Positions 56,724-64,000 of a stretch of DNA of 64,000 bases are shown piece by piece. This DNA comes from Snodgrassella alvi SCGC AB-598-O02. Its GTDB lineage: Bacteria; Pseudomonadota; Gammaproteobacteria; Burkholderiales; Neisseriaceae. The position numbers and the translations under genes were made by a program. How positions within the stretch are numbered: position 1 is the first letter of the stretch; each line of letters opens with the position of its first letter. The notes under the pieces were generated by a model. The model saw nothing but the letters and a program-made list of their open reading frames with translations, was not told the DNA's origin and searched no databases. Where the stretch lies: positions 1-64,000 of the forward strand of contig JAIL01000255.1 in the NCBI GenBank assembly GCA_000725195.1, read 5' to 3'.

Positions 56724-57475
56724 TCCCCAAACTTATACACTATTGCTGGTTTGGCCCTAACCCACTGCCAGACTCGACTCAACGCTACATCGCCAGCTGG
56801 CGTCAGTTTTTGCCCGATTACCAGCTTAAATTATGGAACGAACAAAATTATCCTTACCAGAATAATCACTATGCCAACGCCGCTTATGCTGCCGGTAAAT
56901 ATGCCTTCGTCGCCGACGTATGCCGCATAGAGGCTCTGTATCAATACGGTGGCATCTATCTGGATACCGATGTACAGATGCTGGCCTCGCTAGATCCATT
57001 CCTACATCATCATTGCTTTACCGGTTTCGAAGAAGGGATGAATCCCTACAGCCGTGAATTAACCTGTAATCCTCAGGCTGGAGTCATGGGTTGTGAAGCA
57101 GGCAGCGCATTAATGCGCGATATCTACCAGCAATACCAGCACCTCGAATTTGATGCACAGCACCCCGTTACCATCAACCAGCTATTTAAACAGATCTATC
57201 AGCAACACCACGTTCAACTGAATAACCAGCTACAGCAAATAACAGATTACGTTTGCGTCTACCCCAGCGATTATTTTATGGCCAAAAATGCCTATACCCA
57301 TCAGCTCAACATCACCGCCAACACCGTCTGTATTCATCATTATGACGGTACTTGGCTCAATGACAGCAAAGGTGTGAATAACCTGAAACGCATCATCCTG
57401 AACATCCTGCGCCACATACTGGGTGCAAACAATAGCCAGAAACTTATCGCCTTGCTGAAACGGAAACAGCAATGA
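56720..57475 (+). CDS. GT32-type glycosyltransferase (DXD sugar-binding)
   Basis: A 251-residue cytoplasmic glycosyltransferase of the DXD-motif family (Gly_transf_sug; GT32-like), as in capsular or lipooligosaccharide synthesis. It starts MIPKLIHYCWFGPNPLPDST, then has FLPDYQLKLWNEQNYP, AFVADVCRIEALYQYGGIYLDTDVQML (DxD in LDTDVQ), and NPQAGVMGCEAGSALMRDIY, with HPVTINQLF and HHYDGTWL near the end. The donor and acceptor sugars cannot be read. It overlaps its neighbours at both ends by ATGA, so the first three genes of the cluster are coupled. Confidence 0.92.
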   Translation: MIPKLIHYCWFGPNPLPDSTQRYIASWRQFLPDYQLKLWNEQNYPYQNNHYANAAYAAGKYAFVADVCRIEALYQYGGIYLDTDVQMLASLDPFLHHHCFTGFEEGMNPYSRELTCNPQAGVMGCEAGSALMRDIYQQYQHLEFDAQHPVTINQLFKQIYQQHHVQLNNQLQQITDYVCVYPSDYFMAKNAYTHQLNITANTVCIHHYDGTWLNDSKGVNNLKRIILNILRHILGANNSQKLIALLKRKQQ

Positions 57476-58536
57476 ACAGCAACCCAACTACCACACCAAT
57501 TGACTTCGTCCTGCCATGGGTAGATGGTAGTGATCCGGCATGGCTGGCAGAAAAAAATCATTATTTACCCCAACACCAGGGACGTCATGATGCCATTAGC
57601 AGCAACCGTTATCAGGATTTCGGTACCCTGCGCTATGTTTTGCGTTCCATCGAAAAAAATTGTCCGTGGTACCACAAAATTTATCTGATTACGGCCAATC
57701 AATACCCTGAATGGTTGCGCACTGATCACCCCAAAGTAGAGATTGTCAGCCATCAGCAGCTATTTATGCAACCGCAAAATCTGCCAGTATTCAATTCTTC
57801 CGCTATTGAAATGAATCTGGTGAACCTAAAAGGTCTGAGTGAACAATTTATTTATCTCAATGACGATACAGTTATATTGCGTCCCACTCCGCCGGAGCGT
57901 TTTTTTCAGCAAGGTTTGCCCGTTGATTTTCTTAGTCATGGCTGGCTTCGTCGTGGCAAACTGTTTCAGCGTTTACGTGGCTATAACAGCTGGGTCGATG
58001 CTTTAAATAACAACATTGCCCTGATCAACCGAATCCACCATCCTGCCACCCTCGCTTCCCGTTTTCTGTTCGATCCGAGCTATAGTCTACTGGATAAACT
58101 AAGCAACACCCTGCTTAAATATTACTATCGGCATTATTTCTGGTTTACTCACTGGCATTTACCCCAACCCTACACCCGTCAAACCCTGCAACAGGTTTTC
58201 CAACATTTCGAACCAGAAATACTGGCCTGTACAGCTAACCGTTTTCGTGCTGCCAACGACCTGACCATCTACCTCAACCGCTACTGGCATCTGGCTAGCG
58301 GAGCTTTCATTCCTCATAAATACAACGATGGCTTTGTGCAAAACATCAGCAATCCGACACAATTACAACAGGCAATAAATCATCTGCATCAGCATACTGA
58401 TATCCGCTTTATCTGCCTGAATGATACCTGCTCCAGTAGCGATACCGAATTACTGGCACAACTACATAGCCTCCAGACAGCTTTTTATCAGCATTATTTG
58501 CCTGATAAAGCCTCCTTTGAGCTGGATGACAATTAA
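57472..58536 (+). CDS. Stealth-family sugar phosphotransferase
   Basis: A 354-residue protein of the Stealth family, hexose-1-phosphate transferases that make phosphodiester-linked polymers (capsule polymerases of Neisseria meningitidis group A belong here). CR1 is IDFVLPWVDGSDPAWLAEKN (about residues 10-29). CR2 includes RYQDFGTLRYVLRSIEKNCP and WYHKIYLITANQYPEWL with VNSSAIEMNL-like FNSSAIEMNL, then FIYLNDDTVIL. CR3/CR4 parts include RAANDLTIYLNRYWH and FICLNDTCSSS near the end. It probably supplies the polymerising or linking step, since no Wzy-type polymerase is seen. The ATGA overlap couples it to the previous gene. Confidence 0.92.
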   Translation: MNSNPTTTPIDFVLPWVDGSDPAWLAEKNHYLPQHQGRHDAISSNRYQDFGTLRYVLRSIEKNCPWYHKIYLITANQYPEWLRTDHPKVEIVSHQQLFMQPQNLPVFNSSAIEMNLVNLKGLSEQFIYLNDDTVILRPTPPERFFQQGLPVDFLSHGWLRRGKLFQRLRGYNSWVDALNNNIALINRIHHPATLASRFLFDPSYSLLDKLSNTLLKYYYRHYFWFTHWHLPQPYTRQTLQQVFQHFEPEILACTANRFRAANDLTIYLNRYWHLASGAFIPHKYNDGFVQNISNPTQLQQAINHLHQHTDIRFICLNDTCSSSDTELLAQLHSLQTAFYQHYLPDKASFELDDN

Positions 58537-58699
58537 CAAACAATCCACGTATAAACTGGCTACAAAATCAATACAGAGAATCCTACTACCATTGCTGATT
58601 AACTAAAATACATATATCCAAGCACCGCATAACATTGTTGCGATATAATTAAGAATAGCTGACCATCTGGTGCACAGAGTCCAAACCATTAGTTAACGC

Positions 58700-59521
58700 A
58701 TGAAAACATGTCCTTTTTCCGTACTGCTATCATTATATGCACGCGAACAACCCGACTGGTTAAAAGCCTGTCTGGACAGTATTTGTGCGCAAAGTGTTCA
58801 GCCTGAGCAAATCATTATCGTACTGGACGGAGCCATCAACGCCGCGTTACACAGTGTACTCGAGAGTTATCAGACCAAACTGCCATTGCAAATCATTGCC
58901 ATTGAACAGCATGTAGGATTAGGTAATGCCCTTAATATCGGGCTCAATCATTGCCAGCATGAATGGGTGTTACGTATGGATACCGACGACATCTGTGCGC
59001 CTGAGCGCTTTGCGTTACAGTGGAACCACATCCAACAACATCCTGAGCTGGCACTATTCAGTGGGCAAATTGCAGAATTCAGTGCCAGCCCTGATCAGGC
59101 CAGCAACGTCAGACAAGTTCCCTTAACTGACCATGCAATCCGCCAATATGCTCAATGGCGTAACCCTATTAACCACATGGCTGCGGCCTATCGCAAAAGC
59201 GCCGTACAAGCCGTTGGTGGTTATCAGCATCATCAGTGGATGGAAGATTACAACCTATGGCTGCGTCTTTTGGCCGCTGGCTATCAGACAGCTAACCTGC
59301 CGGAAATTCTTGTTTATGCACGCGCTGGTCTCCACATGCACGCGCGTCGTCGTGGTTTACAATACCTTATCAGCGAGTGGCAACTTTTACGTCTGAAAAA
59401 CCAACTTCACAGCCAGCCATTATTAGCAGCGTTCGGTTGTTTCATGCTCAGGGGCAGCAGTCGTTTACTACCAACCGCCTTACTGAGCAACCTCTATCAC
59501 CATTTGCGACTAAACAAATAA
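58700..59521 (+). CDS. Family 2 glycosyltransferase
   Basis: A 273-residue GT-A inverting glycosyltransferase. FSVLLSLYAREQPDWLKACL starts the nucleotide-sugar domain. It continues with QPEQIIIVLDGAI, VGLGNALNIGLNHCQHEWVL and the metal-binding DTDD in RMDTDDICAPERFALQW. HMAAAYRKSAVQAVGGYQH and MEDYNLWLRLLAAGY carry the acceptor-base (ED) region. It resembles galactosyl- or glucosyl-transferases of amylovoran/EPS-type clusters. It is separated by 160 bases from the Stealth gene and by 10 from the sugar-phosphate transferase gene. Confidence 0.93.
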   Translation: MKTCPFSVLLSLYAREQPDWLKACLDSICAQSVQPEQIIIVLDGAINAALHSVLESYQTKLPLQIIAIEQHVGLGNALNIGLNHCQHEWVLRMDTDDICAPERFALQWNHIQQHPELALFSGQIAEFSASPDQASNVRQVPLTDHAIRQYAQWRNPINHMAAAYRKSAVQAVGGYQHHQWMEDYNLWLRLLAAGYQTANLPEILVYARAGLHMHARRRGLQYLISEWQLLRLKNQLHSQPLLAAFGCFMLRGSSRLLPTALLSNLYHHLRLNK

Positions 59522-59531
59522 ACCAAAAATT

Positions 59532-60770
59532 ATGCAAAGCTTACTTTCCTATAAAAGCCGATTATTCTTTGGTACCTTATTGGTGATGCTGGTGCCTATG
59601 GCCATCATGCAGCCCATCAAAGGCTTCCAGCAGGGAAGTGTGGCTTTTATTACCAGCATTATCCTTGCCGGTATAGCTCACATCCTTAACACCAAATCCC
59701 TGTCCGTATTCAGCAACTTTCCTGGACGCAAATCCGCCGTCATTGCTTTACCTCATACCTTCTTCTGGTTTTTCGGCATGTGGATGGCAGCTAAATTTTT
59801 CAACCTGCACTATACCGTTTGGTTTTTATTTATCGCCGGCTGCCTGTCATTATTTCTGTGTGTATCCTATATCTATTATCGCAACAAATTCATCACCACC
59901 TATGCTTATCTGCCCTTTGGTCGTGCCCATAATGCCGATCAGCTACCAAATGTAAACTGGATCAGACTGGACACACCAGCATTACCCGCCACCACCACTA
60001 TCCACGGCATAGTTGCAGACCTGTACGAACCACAACTGGATAAATACTGGCAAAAATTTTTGGCACAACAAACCCTCAATGGCATGCCTGTCTACAATAT
60101 TCGTCAGGTTGAAGAATTCCTCACCGGACGAGTAAAAATTCACCACCTATATGAAAATGATCTTGGTTCCCTGCTGCCGTCGCCTACTTACGTGCTATTC
60201 AAACGTGTCTGGGACATCGCCATAATCCTGCTTTCCGCCCCCATTACCGTACCGTTAATGACCTTAACCGCCATTGCCGTTAAACTGGAAAGCCCCGGAA
60301 AAATCCTGTTCATTCAGAATCGTGTCGGTCGAGGCGGGCGCGAATTTCGCATCTACAAATTTCGCAGCATGTGTGCCGATTCAGAAAAAAACGGTGCCCA
60401 AATGGCGCAACTGGGTGACAGTCGTGTTACCCGTATCGGCAACATTATTCGCAAAACCCGAATTGATGAACTGCCACAATTCTGGAACATTCTTAAAGGT
60501 GATATGAGTTTAATCGGTCCGCGCCCGGAACAAAAAGTTTTTGTCGACCAGTTTATTCAGGAAATCCCTTTTTACGATTATCGCCACATCGTTAGACCCG
60601 GCATTTCCGGCTGGGCACAAGTGACCCATGGTTACGCAGCCGATACCGAACAAACCCAGATAAAAATCGAACATGATTTTTATTACATCAAGCATTTTTC
60701 TTTTTCACTCGATGTATTGATCCTTTTCAAAACCCTGAAAACCATGATCACCGGTTTTGGTGCGCGCTAA
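59532..60770 (+). CDS. Undecaprenyl-phosphate sugar-1-phosphate transferase (initiating, WcaJ/WbaP-like)
   Basis: A 412-residue polyprenyl-phosphate hexose-1-phosphate transferase, which starts repeat-unit assembly. The N-terminal half has four membrane segments (about residues 15-125) and a CoA-binding-like soluble part. The catalytic domain (about 220-412) has LFKRVWDIAIILLSAPITVP, FIQNRVGRGGREFRIYKFRS and MCADSEKNG. It continues with TRIGNIIRKTRIDELPQFWN, ILKGDMSLIGPRPEQ and the C-terminal RPGISGWAQVTHGYA, all hallmarks of the bacterial sugar transferase family. It is the last gene of the cluster. Confidence 0.95.
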   Translation: MQSLLSYKSRLFFGTLLVMLVPMAIMQPIKGFQQGSVAFITSIILAGIAHILNTKSLSVFSNFPGRKSAVIALPHTFFWFFGMWMAAKFFNLHYTVWFLFIAGCLSLFLCVSYIYYRNKFITTYAYLPFGRAHNADQLPNVNWIRLDTPALPATTTIHGIVADLYEPQLDKYWQKFLAQQTLNGMPVYNIRQVEEFLTGRVKIHHLYENDLGSLLPSPTYVLFKRVWDIAIILLSAPITVPLMTLTAIAVKLESPGKILFIQNRVGRGGREFRIYKFRSMCADSEKNGAQMAQLGDSRVTRIGNIIRKTRIDELPQFWNILKGDMSLIGPRPEQKVFVDQFIQEIPFYDYRHIVRPGISGWAQVTHGYAADTEQTQIKIEHDFYYIKHFSFSLDVLILFKTLKTMITGFGAR

Positions 60771-61150
60771 ACTACTTTAGGAAAAACGCTATTAGTGAAA
60801 TCTGATTGGTGGCGTTACAATACACTTACCAAAACCAAATAGCACAACTGCCGATAAATAGAAATCTTTATGCCTGACTAAAAGCAATAAAGCACATAAC
60901 AAATACCAAAACAATGATAAATGACTGCTAAATTTGTGTCCCTATCCCACAGCTACACCAGTAACACTGATTATAAGACTCTAGAAAAAACTCAAATACT
61001 AAAACTTTTCAGAGTACACCGATAAAAAAATAATTAAACGTATTGCAAGTATATAAATACCTTATCGAACACATGCAGATGACCTAATGATCTGAAAAAA
61101 ATAAGCTACAATAAACTATTAAAAACCAATACAATGCTCAGGGAGCCGGT
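60771..61150. other. Intergenic region upstream of the AEC-carrier gene
   Basis: About 380 AT-rich bases. Nothing recognisable except the ribosome-binding site GGGAG before 61151. The polysaccharide operon must end near the left end, but no strong terminator hairpin is seen. Confidence 0.35.
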
Positions 61151-62017
61151 ATGACCCTGTTTTTACCCCTGATTTACCTGCTCTGTGGTCTAATCGCCGG
61201 CAAATTAACCTGGGATGCAAAACCTATATTATCTCTGCTGCTGACAAAATTCATTATCCCTGTTGTAATTATCTATAATATAGCGACCAATTTCAGCAAT
61301 ATGGGCGTGGTATTAATTACCACTATTGTCGTCATGAGCATAATGCTGCTTACCGGTAAATTCCTCCGGATCAATCCGGTAAGCAGCCTGTGTTTCAGCT
61401 ATCTGAATATTGGCTGGCTTGGTCTTCCCGTAGCGGCTTCGCTCTTTGGTAATCAGGCTGCGGCAATATTTATATCTGCCTACATCGGTAGTTCTATTGT
61501 CGGTAACTCACTTGGTGCATGGCTTCTTACCGGCATCCGGTTCAATATCAGAAAATTGATTCAGATGCCTCCGGTCATTGCCATTATTATTGGCTGCTTA
61601 CTATTACCACTGGGTAAACAAATCCGCGAGCTGGATTTAATTTATTCCCTGGCCAAATTTCTGATGAGCTTTCTTGGCATGGCTATTCTCGGTATGTGGC
61701 TGACTAAAAGCAAAATTACTCTGACCGACATCAGAAACACTATTCAGACCTTCCTGAAAAAAGCTGCGGCTTATTTCTGCATCCTCTCCGCCCTGCTTGG
61801 CATTGCCTGTCTGTGCCGGCAGAACCTTATTCTGGAAAATAGTGCTGCACTTTACTTATTTTGCCTGCTTCCTCCAGCAGCCAATATCATTGTTCTTGAA
61901 ACCCACTATCTGGGTACCGGTTACTCCGTTAAACCTATTTCCTGTGGTACTTGTATCAGCATTATAGCTATCGGCATCTATGCCATAAGCATTATGGCAA
62001 TAAAATTAACTAATTAG
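61151..62017 (+). CDS. AEC-family (auxin efflux carrier-type) transporter
   Basis: A 288-residue permease with about eight to ten membrane segments of the AEC family, which exports or imports organic acids such as malate or malonate. LIYLLCGLIAGKLTWDAKPI begins the protein. LLLTKFIIPVVIIYNIATNF and the conserved core SSLCFSYLNIGWLGLPVAAS with the intramembrane LGLPVA motif follow. The C-terminal half has FLMSFLGMAILGMWLTKSKI and CLLPPAANIIVLETHYLG, the second characteristic segment. The length is a little below the usual 300-320. It ends 27 bases from the convergent large gene. Confidence 0.88.
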   Translation: MTLFLPLIYLLCGLIAGKLTWDAKPILSLLLTKFIIPVVIIYNIATNFSNMGVVLITTIVVMSIMLLTGKFLRINPVSSLCFSYLNIGWLGLPVAASLFGNQAAAIFISAYIGSSIVGNSLGAWLLTGIRFNIRKLIQMPPVIAIIIGCLLLPLGKQIRELDLIYSLAKFLMSFLGMAILGMWLTKSKITLTDIRNTIQTFLKKAAAYFCILSALLGIACLCRQNLILENSAALYLFCLLPPAANIIVLETHYLGTGYSVKPISCGTCISIIAIGIYAISIMAIKLTN

Positions 62018-62043
62018 TTTGAAATTGTTCAACCAATATACTT

Positions 62044-64000
62044 TCAACCATTTCTTTTAGTAATTCGATAATAATTCTCTTGTTTATTATCTACACAGAA
62101 ATCCTGTATTAAACCTTGTGCTTTTAGTGCTAGCAACAGACGACTATATTCATCACGACATTTAATCTTTGGCGTACCACGACTCCATATTTTATTAAAT
62201 TCGCCTAATTGCATACTTTTTAATGCCTGCCTGCGTTCTGCTACATGCATATATTTATAGGGTAAAGTCTGAATAAATAAATCAATTTTTTTATTCTCTC
62301 CTAGCTTTTCAGAAATAAACAATTTATTCAAAAGATTATCTGCAATATCTGTTTTTTGTTTTATTACAATCAATTCACAATTTTTAATTGACTGTTCTAC
62401 AATAAGATTCTTAATATCTTCACTATATTTATCATAGTCTTTGATTAAATTCACTAAATCATCTTTATTAAAGTTATGCTTCAGCACATATACCATTACT
62501 GCCGGTGAGAAATTTTGCTCACAAATAGATACCGGGTTATCAGTACATTTCAGTAACCTGATAGCACTATCGTCATCAATTGATATATTAATCAGACTTA
62601 ATGCTTCTTCATAATCAAATAATTCATTATCTTCTTCCATTAAATCAAGATAATCTATGAGATTTTTTTGGATAAAATATAAAATCGCTTCGTTATCATA
62701 ATTCAATTTAATAAAATTCAGAGTAGATCTACTTGCTTTTTTATATTTATCGTAGTTTAAAAGAATTATTTTATTATCAACTAAAATTTTAAACTTATTT
62801 ATAGATATATTTTCAATATCAAATTTCTCATAATAAAAATCTGAAGTCGATAATATTTCATTGTATTTATTATCATTTATTTTTTGATTAAATATTATTA
62901 TTTTAAAGAATAGATCTTTAAAAATTTCATTTGCGCCATTAAAAACTCCTTTAAAATCTAATCGTGTTTCATTATTATTAATAAATTCAATACAATATTC
63001 ATCAATTTCTTTGTTAAACTCAAATTTACAATAATAATATAAATAACATATAATATTATCTTCGTTATAAACAAGTTTACTCGGACACAATAACTTTTGC
63101 CATAGCTCTTTATTCTCAACCTCATATAACCTGGTAATAGGAGTTTGTAAATATTCTATATACTCCAGCTTATGCCCTTGAGAAATCTCGTCATGATTTA
63201 ACAAATACAACACTTCAGTTTCGTTATCAGTTATTTTCAGGGAACAATTGGCCAAGATATGATGCAAGTAATCATCTATATTTTGGCCAATATAAGCTGC
63301 CAATGGAGAATCAGGTTTACTTTGAACACAGGTATAATTTCTATGGATAATATCCTGCTCATCCACAGCAGAATATTGTGTAGATAACATCAGTTTAATA
63401 TTAGCGAAATTTAGCTCGTATAATGAGTTATCATAAACTTCATTAAACAAGTCTTTATTTGCAGTTTCATAATTGATTTCTGTAAATTTAATATCTAGAA
63501 ATTTAAACTGTTTTATTAATTGTTCTATATTAGGGTCTGCTATATTTAAATAATCACTCTTATTGGCAATATAATAACGGAGAAAATTATCATATTCATT
63601 AATTTTTTTTATAACTTCCTGAGGTAAGCAATATAAAGCTTTTAAAGAAAAATCATCGAGTATACAAATTGAAACTAATGTACTTAATAATGCAATCTGA
63701 AAAAAATTTGGTGAATATTTACTTAACAAATATATAAATTTATATAAATTTTTTTCACTTAATGCAGGCCACAATACATTAATAAATTTTATATTTTCTA
63801 CCACCGAGAATTGACATAAGATAGCTTTTAATTCCTTTGCATAGTTTTCTGAATAAGTTAACAGATAATTAACTAAATCAACATTCAATATCTCTGGCTG
63901 TGAAAAATAATCTATCTGATACTGAAGTTTCCCAATCACTAATTCGGGATTATTCAACTTATAATCATATTCTGTCTTGATTTCATCCATAATACTACGC
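62044..64000 (-). CDS. C-terminal part of a large YobI-like P-loop NTPase family protein (runs off window)
   Basis: At least 651 residues remain in the window. The first in-frame ATG is at 63990, but the frame stays open to the edge, so the gene almost certainly begins to the right. The sequence is a chain of helical repeats rich in Lys, Asn, Ile and Leu, with segments such as YELNFANIKLMLSTQYSAV, SKPDSPLAAYIGQNIDDYLH, YLLNHDEISQGHKLEYIEYL and AILYFIQKNLIDYLDLMEED. I recognise this pattern as the region after the ATPase domain of YobI-type proteins (about 1,200 residues); this comes from memory. No ATPase motif is in the window part. It is far more AT-rich than its neighbours, a sign of transfer. 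Confidence 0.7.
   Translation of the reverse strand, partial: RSIMDEIKTEYDYKLNNPELVIGKLQYQIDYFSQPEILNVDLVNYLLTYSENYAKELKAILCQFSVVENIKFINVLWPALSEKNLYKFIYLLSKYSPNFFQIALLSTLVSICILDDFSLKALYCLPQEVIKKINEYDNFLRYYIANKSDYLNIADPNIEQLIKQFKFLDIKFTEINYETANKDLFNEVYDNSLYELNFANIKLMLSTQYSAVDEQDIIHRNYTCVQSKPDSPLAAYIGQNIDDYLHHILANCSLKITDNETEVLYLLNHDEISQGHKLEYIEYLQTPITRLYEVENKELWQKLLCPSKLVYNEDNIICYLYYYCKFEFNKEIDEYCIEFINNNETRLDFKGVFNGANEIFKDLFFKIIIFNQKINDNKYNEILSTSDFYYEKFDIENISINKFKILVDNKIILLNYDKYKKASRSTLNFIKLNYDNEAILYFIQKNLIDYLDLMEEDNELFDYEEALSLINISIDDDSAIRLLKCTDNPVSICEQNFSPAVMVYVLKHNFNKDDLVNLIKDYDKYSEDIKNLIVEQSIKNCELIVIKQKTDIADNLLNKLFISEKLGENKKIDLFIQTLPYKYMHVAERRQALKSMQLGEFNKIWSRGTPKIKCRDEYSRLLLALKAQGLIQDFCVDNKQENYYRITKRNG

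Overview
The window looks like chromosome of a low-GC betaproteobacterium of the family Neisseriaceae, possibly a gut symbiont such as Snodgrassella. The family call is an inference from a BirA-CoaX fusion protein, a bfrA/bfrB bacterioferritin pair with divided active-site residues, a site-2-protease relative without HExxH, and typical forms of MutS, PrmC, MgtE and Dld. No 16S rRNA or ribosomal protein gene is present to settle the species.

Bases 1-9302 hold the most unusual block: part of a propanediol-utilisation (PDU) type bacterial microcompartment locus. On the minus strand, in transcription order, it reads pduQ, pduL, eutJ, pduM, pduN, a free-standing PduO C-terminal-type domain, then, after an interruption, a small monooxygenase, pduA and pduB (running off the left edge). 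Divergent from pduQ are an unrecognised polytopic membrane protein and acetate kinase. Together these encode shell hexamer, trimer and pentamer proteins, an alcohol dehydrogenase, a phosphotransacylase and the kinase that would turn acyl-phosphate into ATP. The signature enzyme (for example a diol dehydratase) and the aldehyde dehydrogenase are not in the window. The interruption contains a decayed fragment of an arginyl-tRNA synthetase gene.

Bases 9.5-26 kb are mostly housekeeping: mutS, an initiator tRNA-fMet, a DUF421 membrane protein, the RNA-repair/ribosome-rescue pair rtcB-prfH, an NHL-type propeller protein, yciO, a pseudo-site-2 protease, prmC, mgtE, dld, an exporter ABC protein and the RNase P RNA gene. 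A 53-base decayed copy of part of rtcB lies 2.6 kb from the intact gene. Bases 26-31 kb are accessory: secreted proteins of unknown function, including a tandem duplicate pair and a third decayed copy.

Bases 30-37 kb carry an operon for uptake of a small polar compound (substrate-binding lipoprotein, GNAT acetyltransferase, ATPase, permease, glutathionyl-hydroquinone-reductase-like protein), an MFS transporter and dtd. Bases 37-42 kb are AT-rich and sparse, with an acyltransferase, a secreted orphan and a graveyard of transposase fragments. Bases 41-54 kb return to core-type genes: L-lactate dehydrogenase, a DUF4272 protein, bfrA/bfrB, a short-chain dehydrogenase, a FadL porin, a SnoaL-like/HxlR divergent pair, the Mrp/ApbC Fe-S carrier and birA-coaX followed by a SPOR-like protein.

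Bases 55.2-60.8 kb are a surface-polysaccharide cluster: flippase, two glycosyltransferases, a Stealth phosphotransferase and an initiating sugar-phosphate transferase. An AEC-family carrier follows. The right edge holds the C-terminal part of a large, very AT-rich protein that resembles the YobI family of P-loop NTPases and continues beyond the window.

All identifications were made by reading the sequence. No database search was run.
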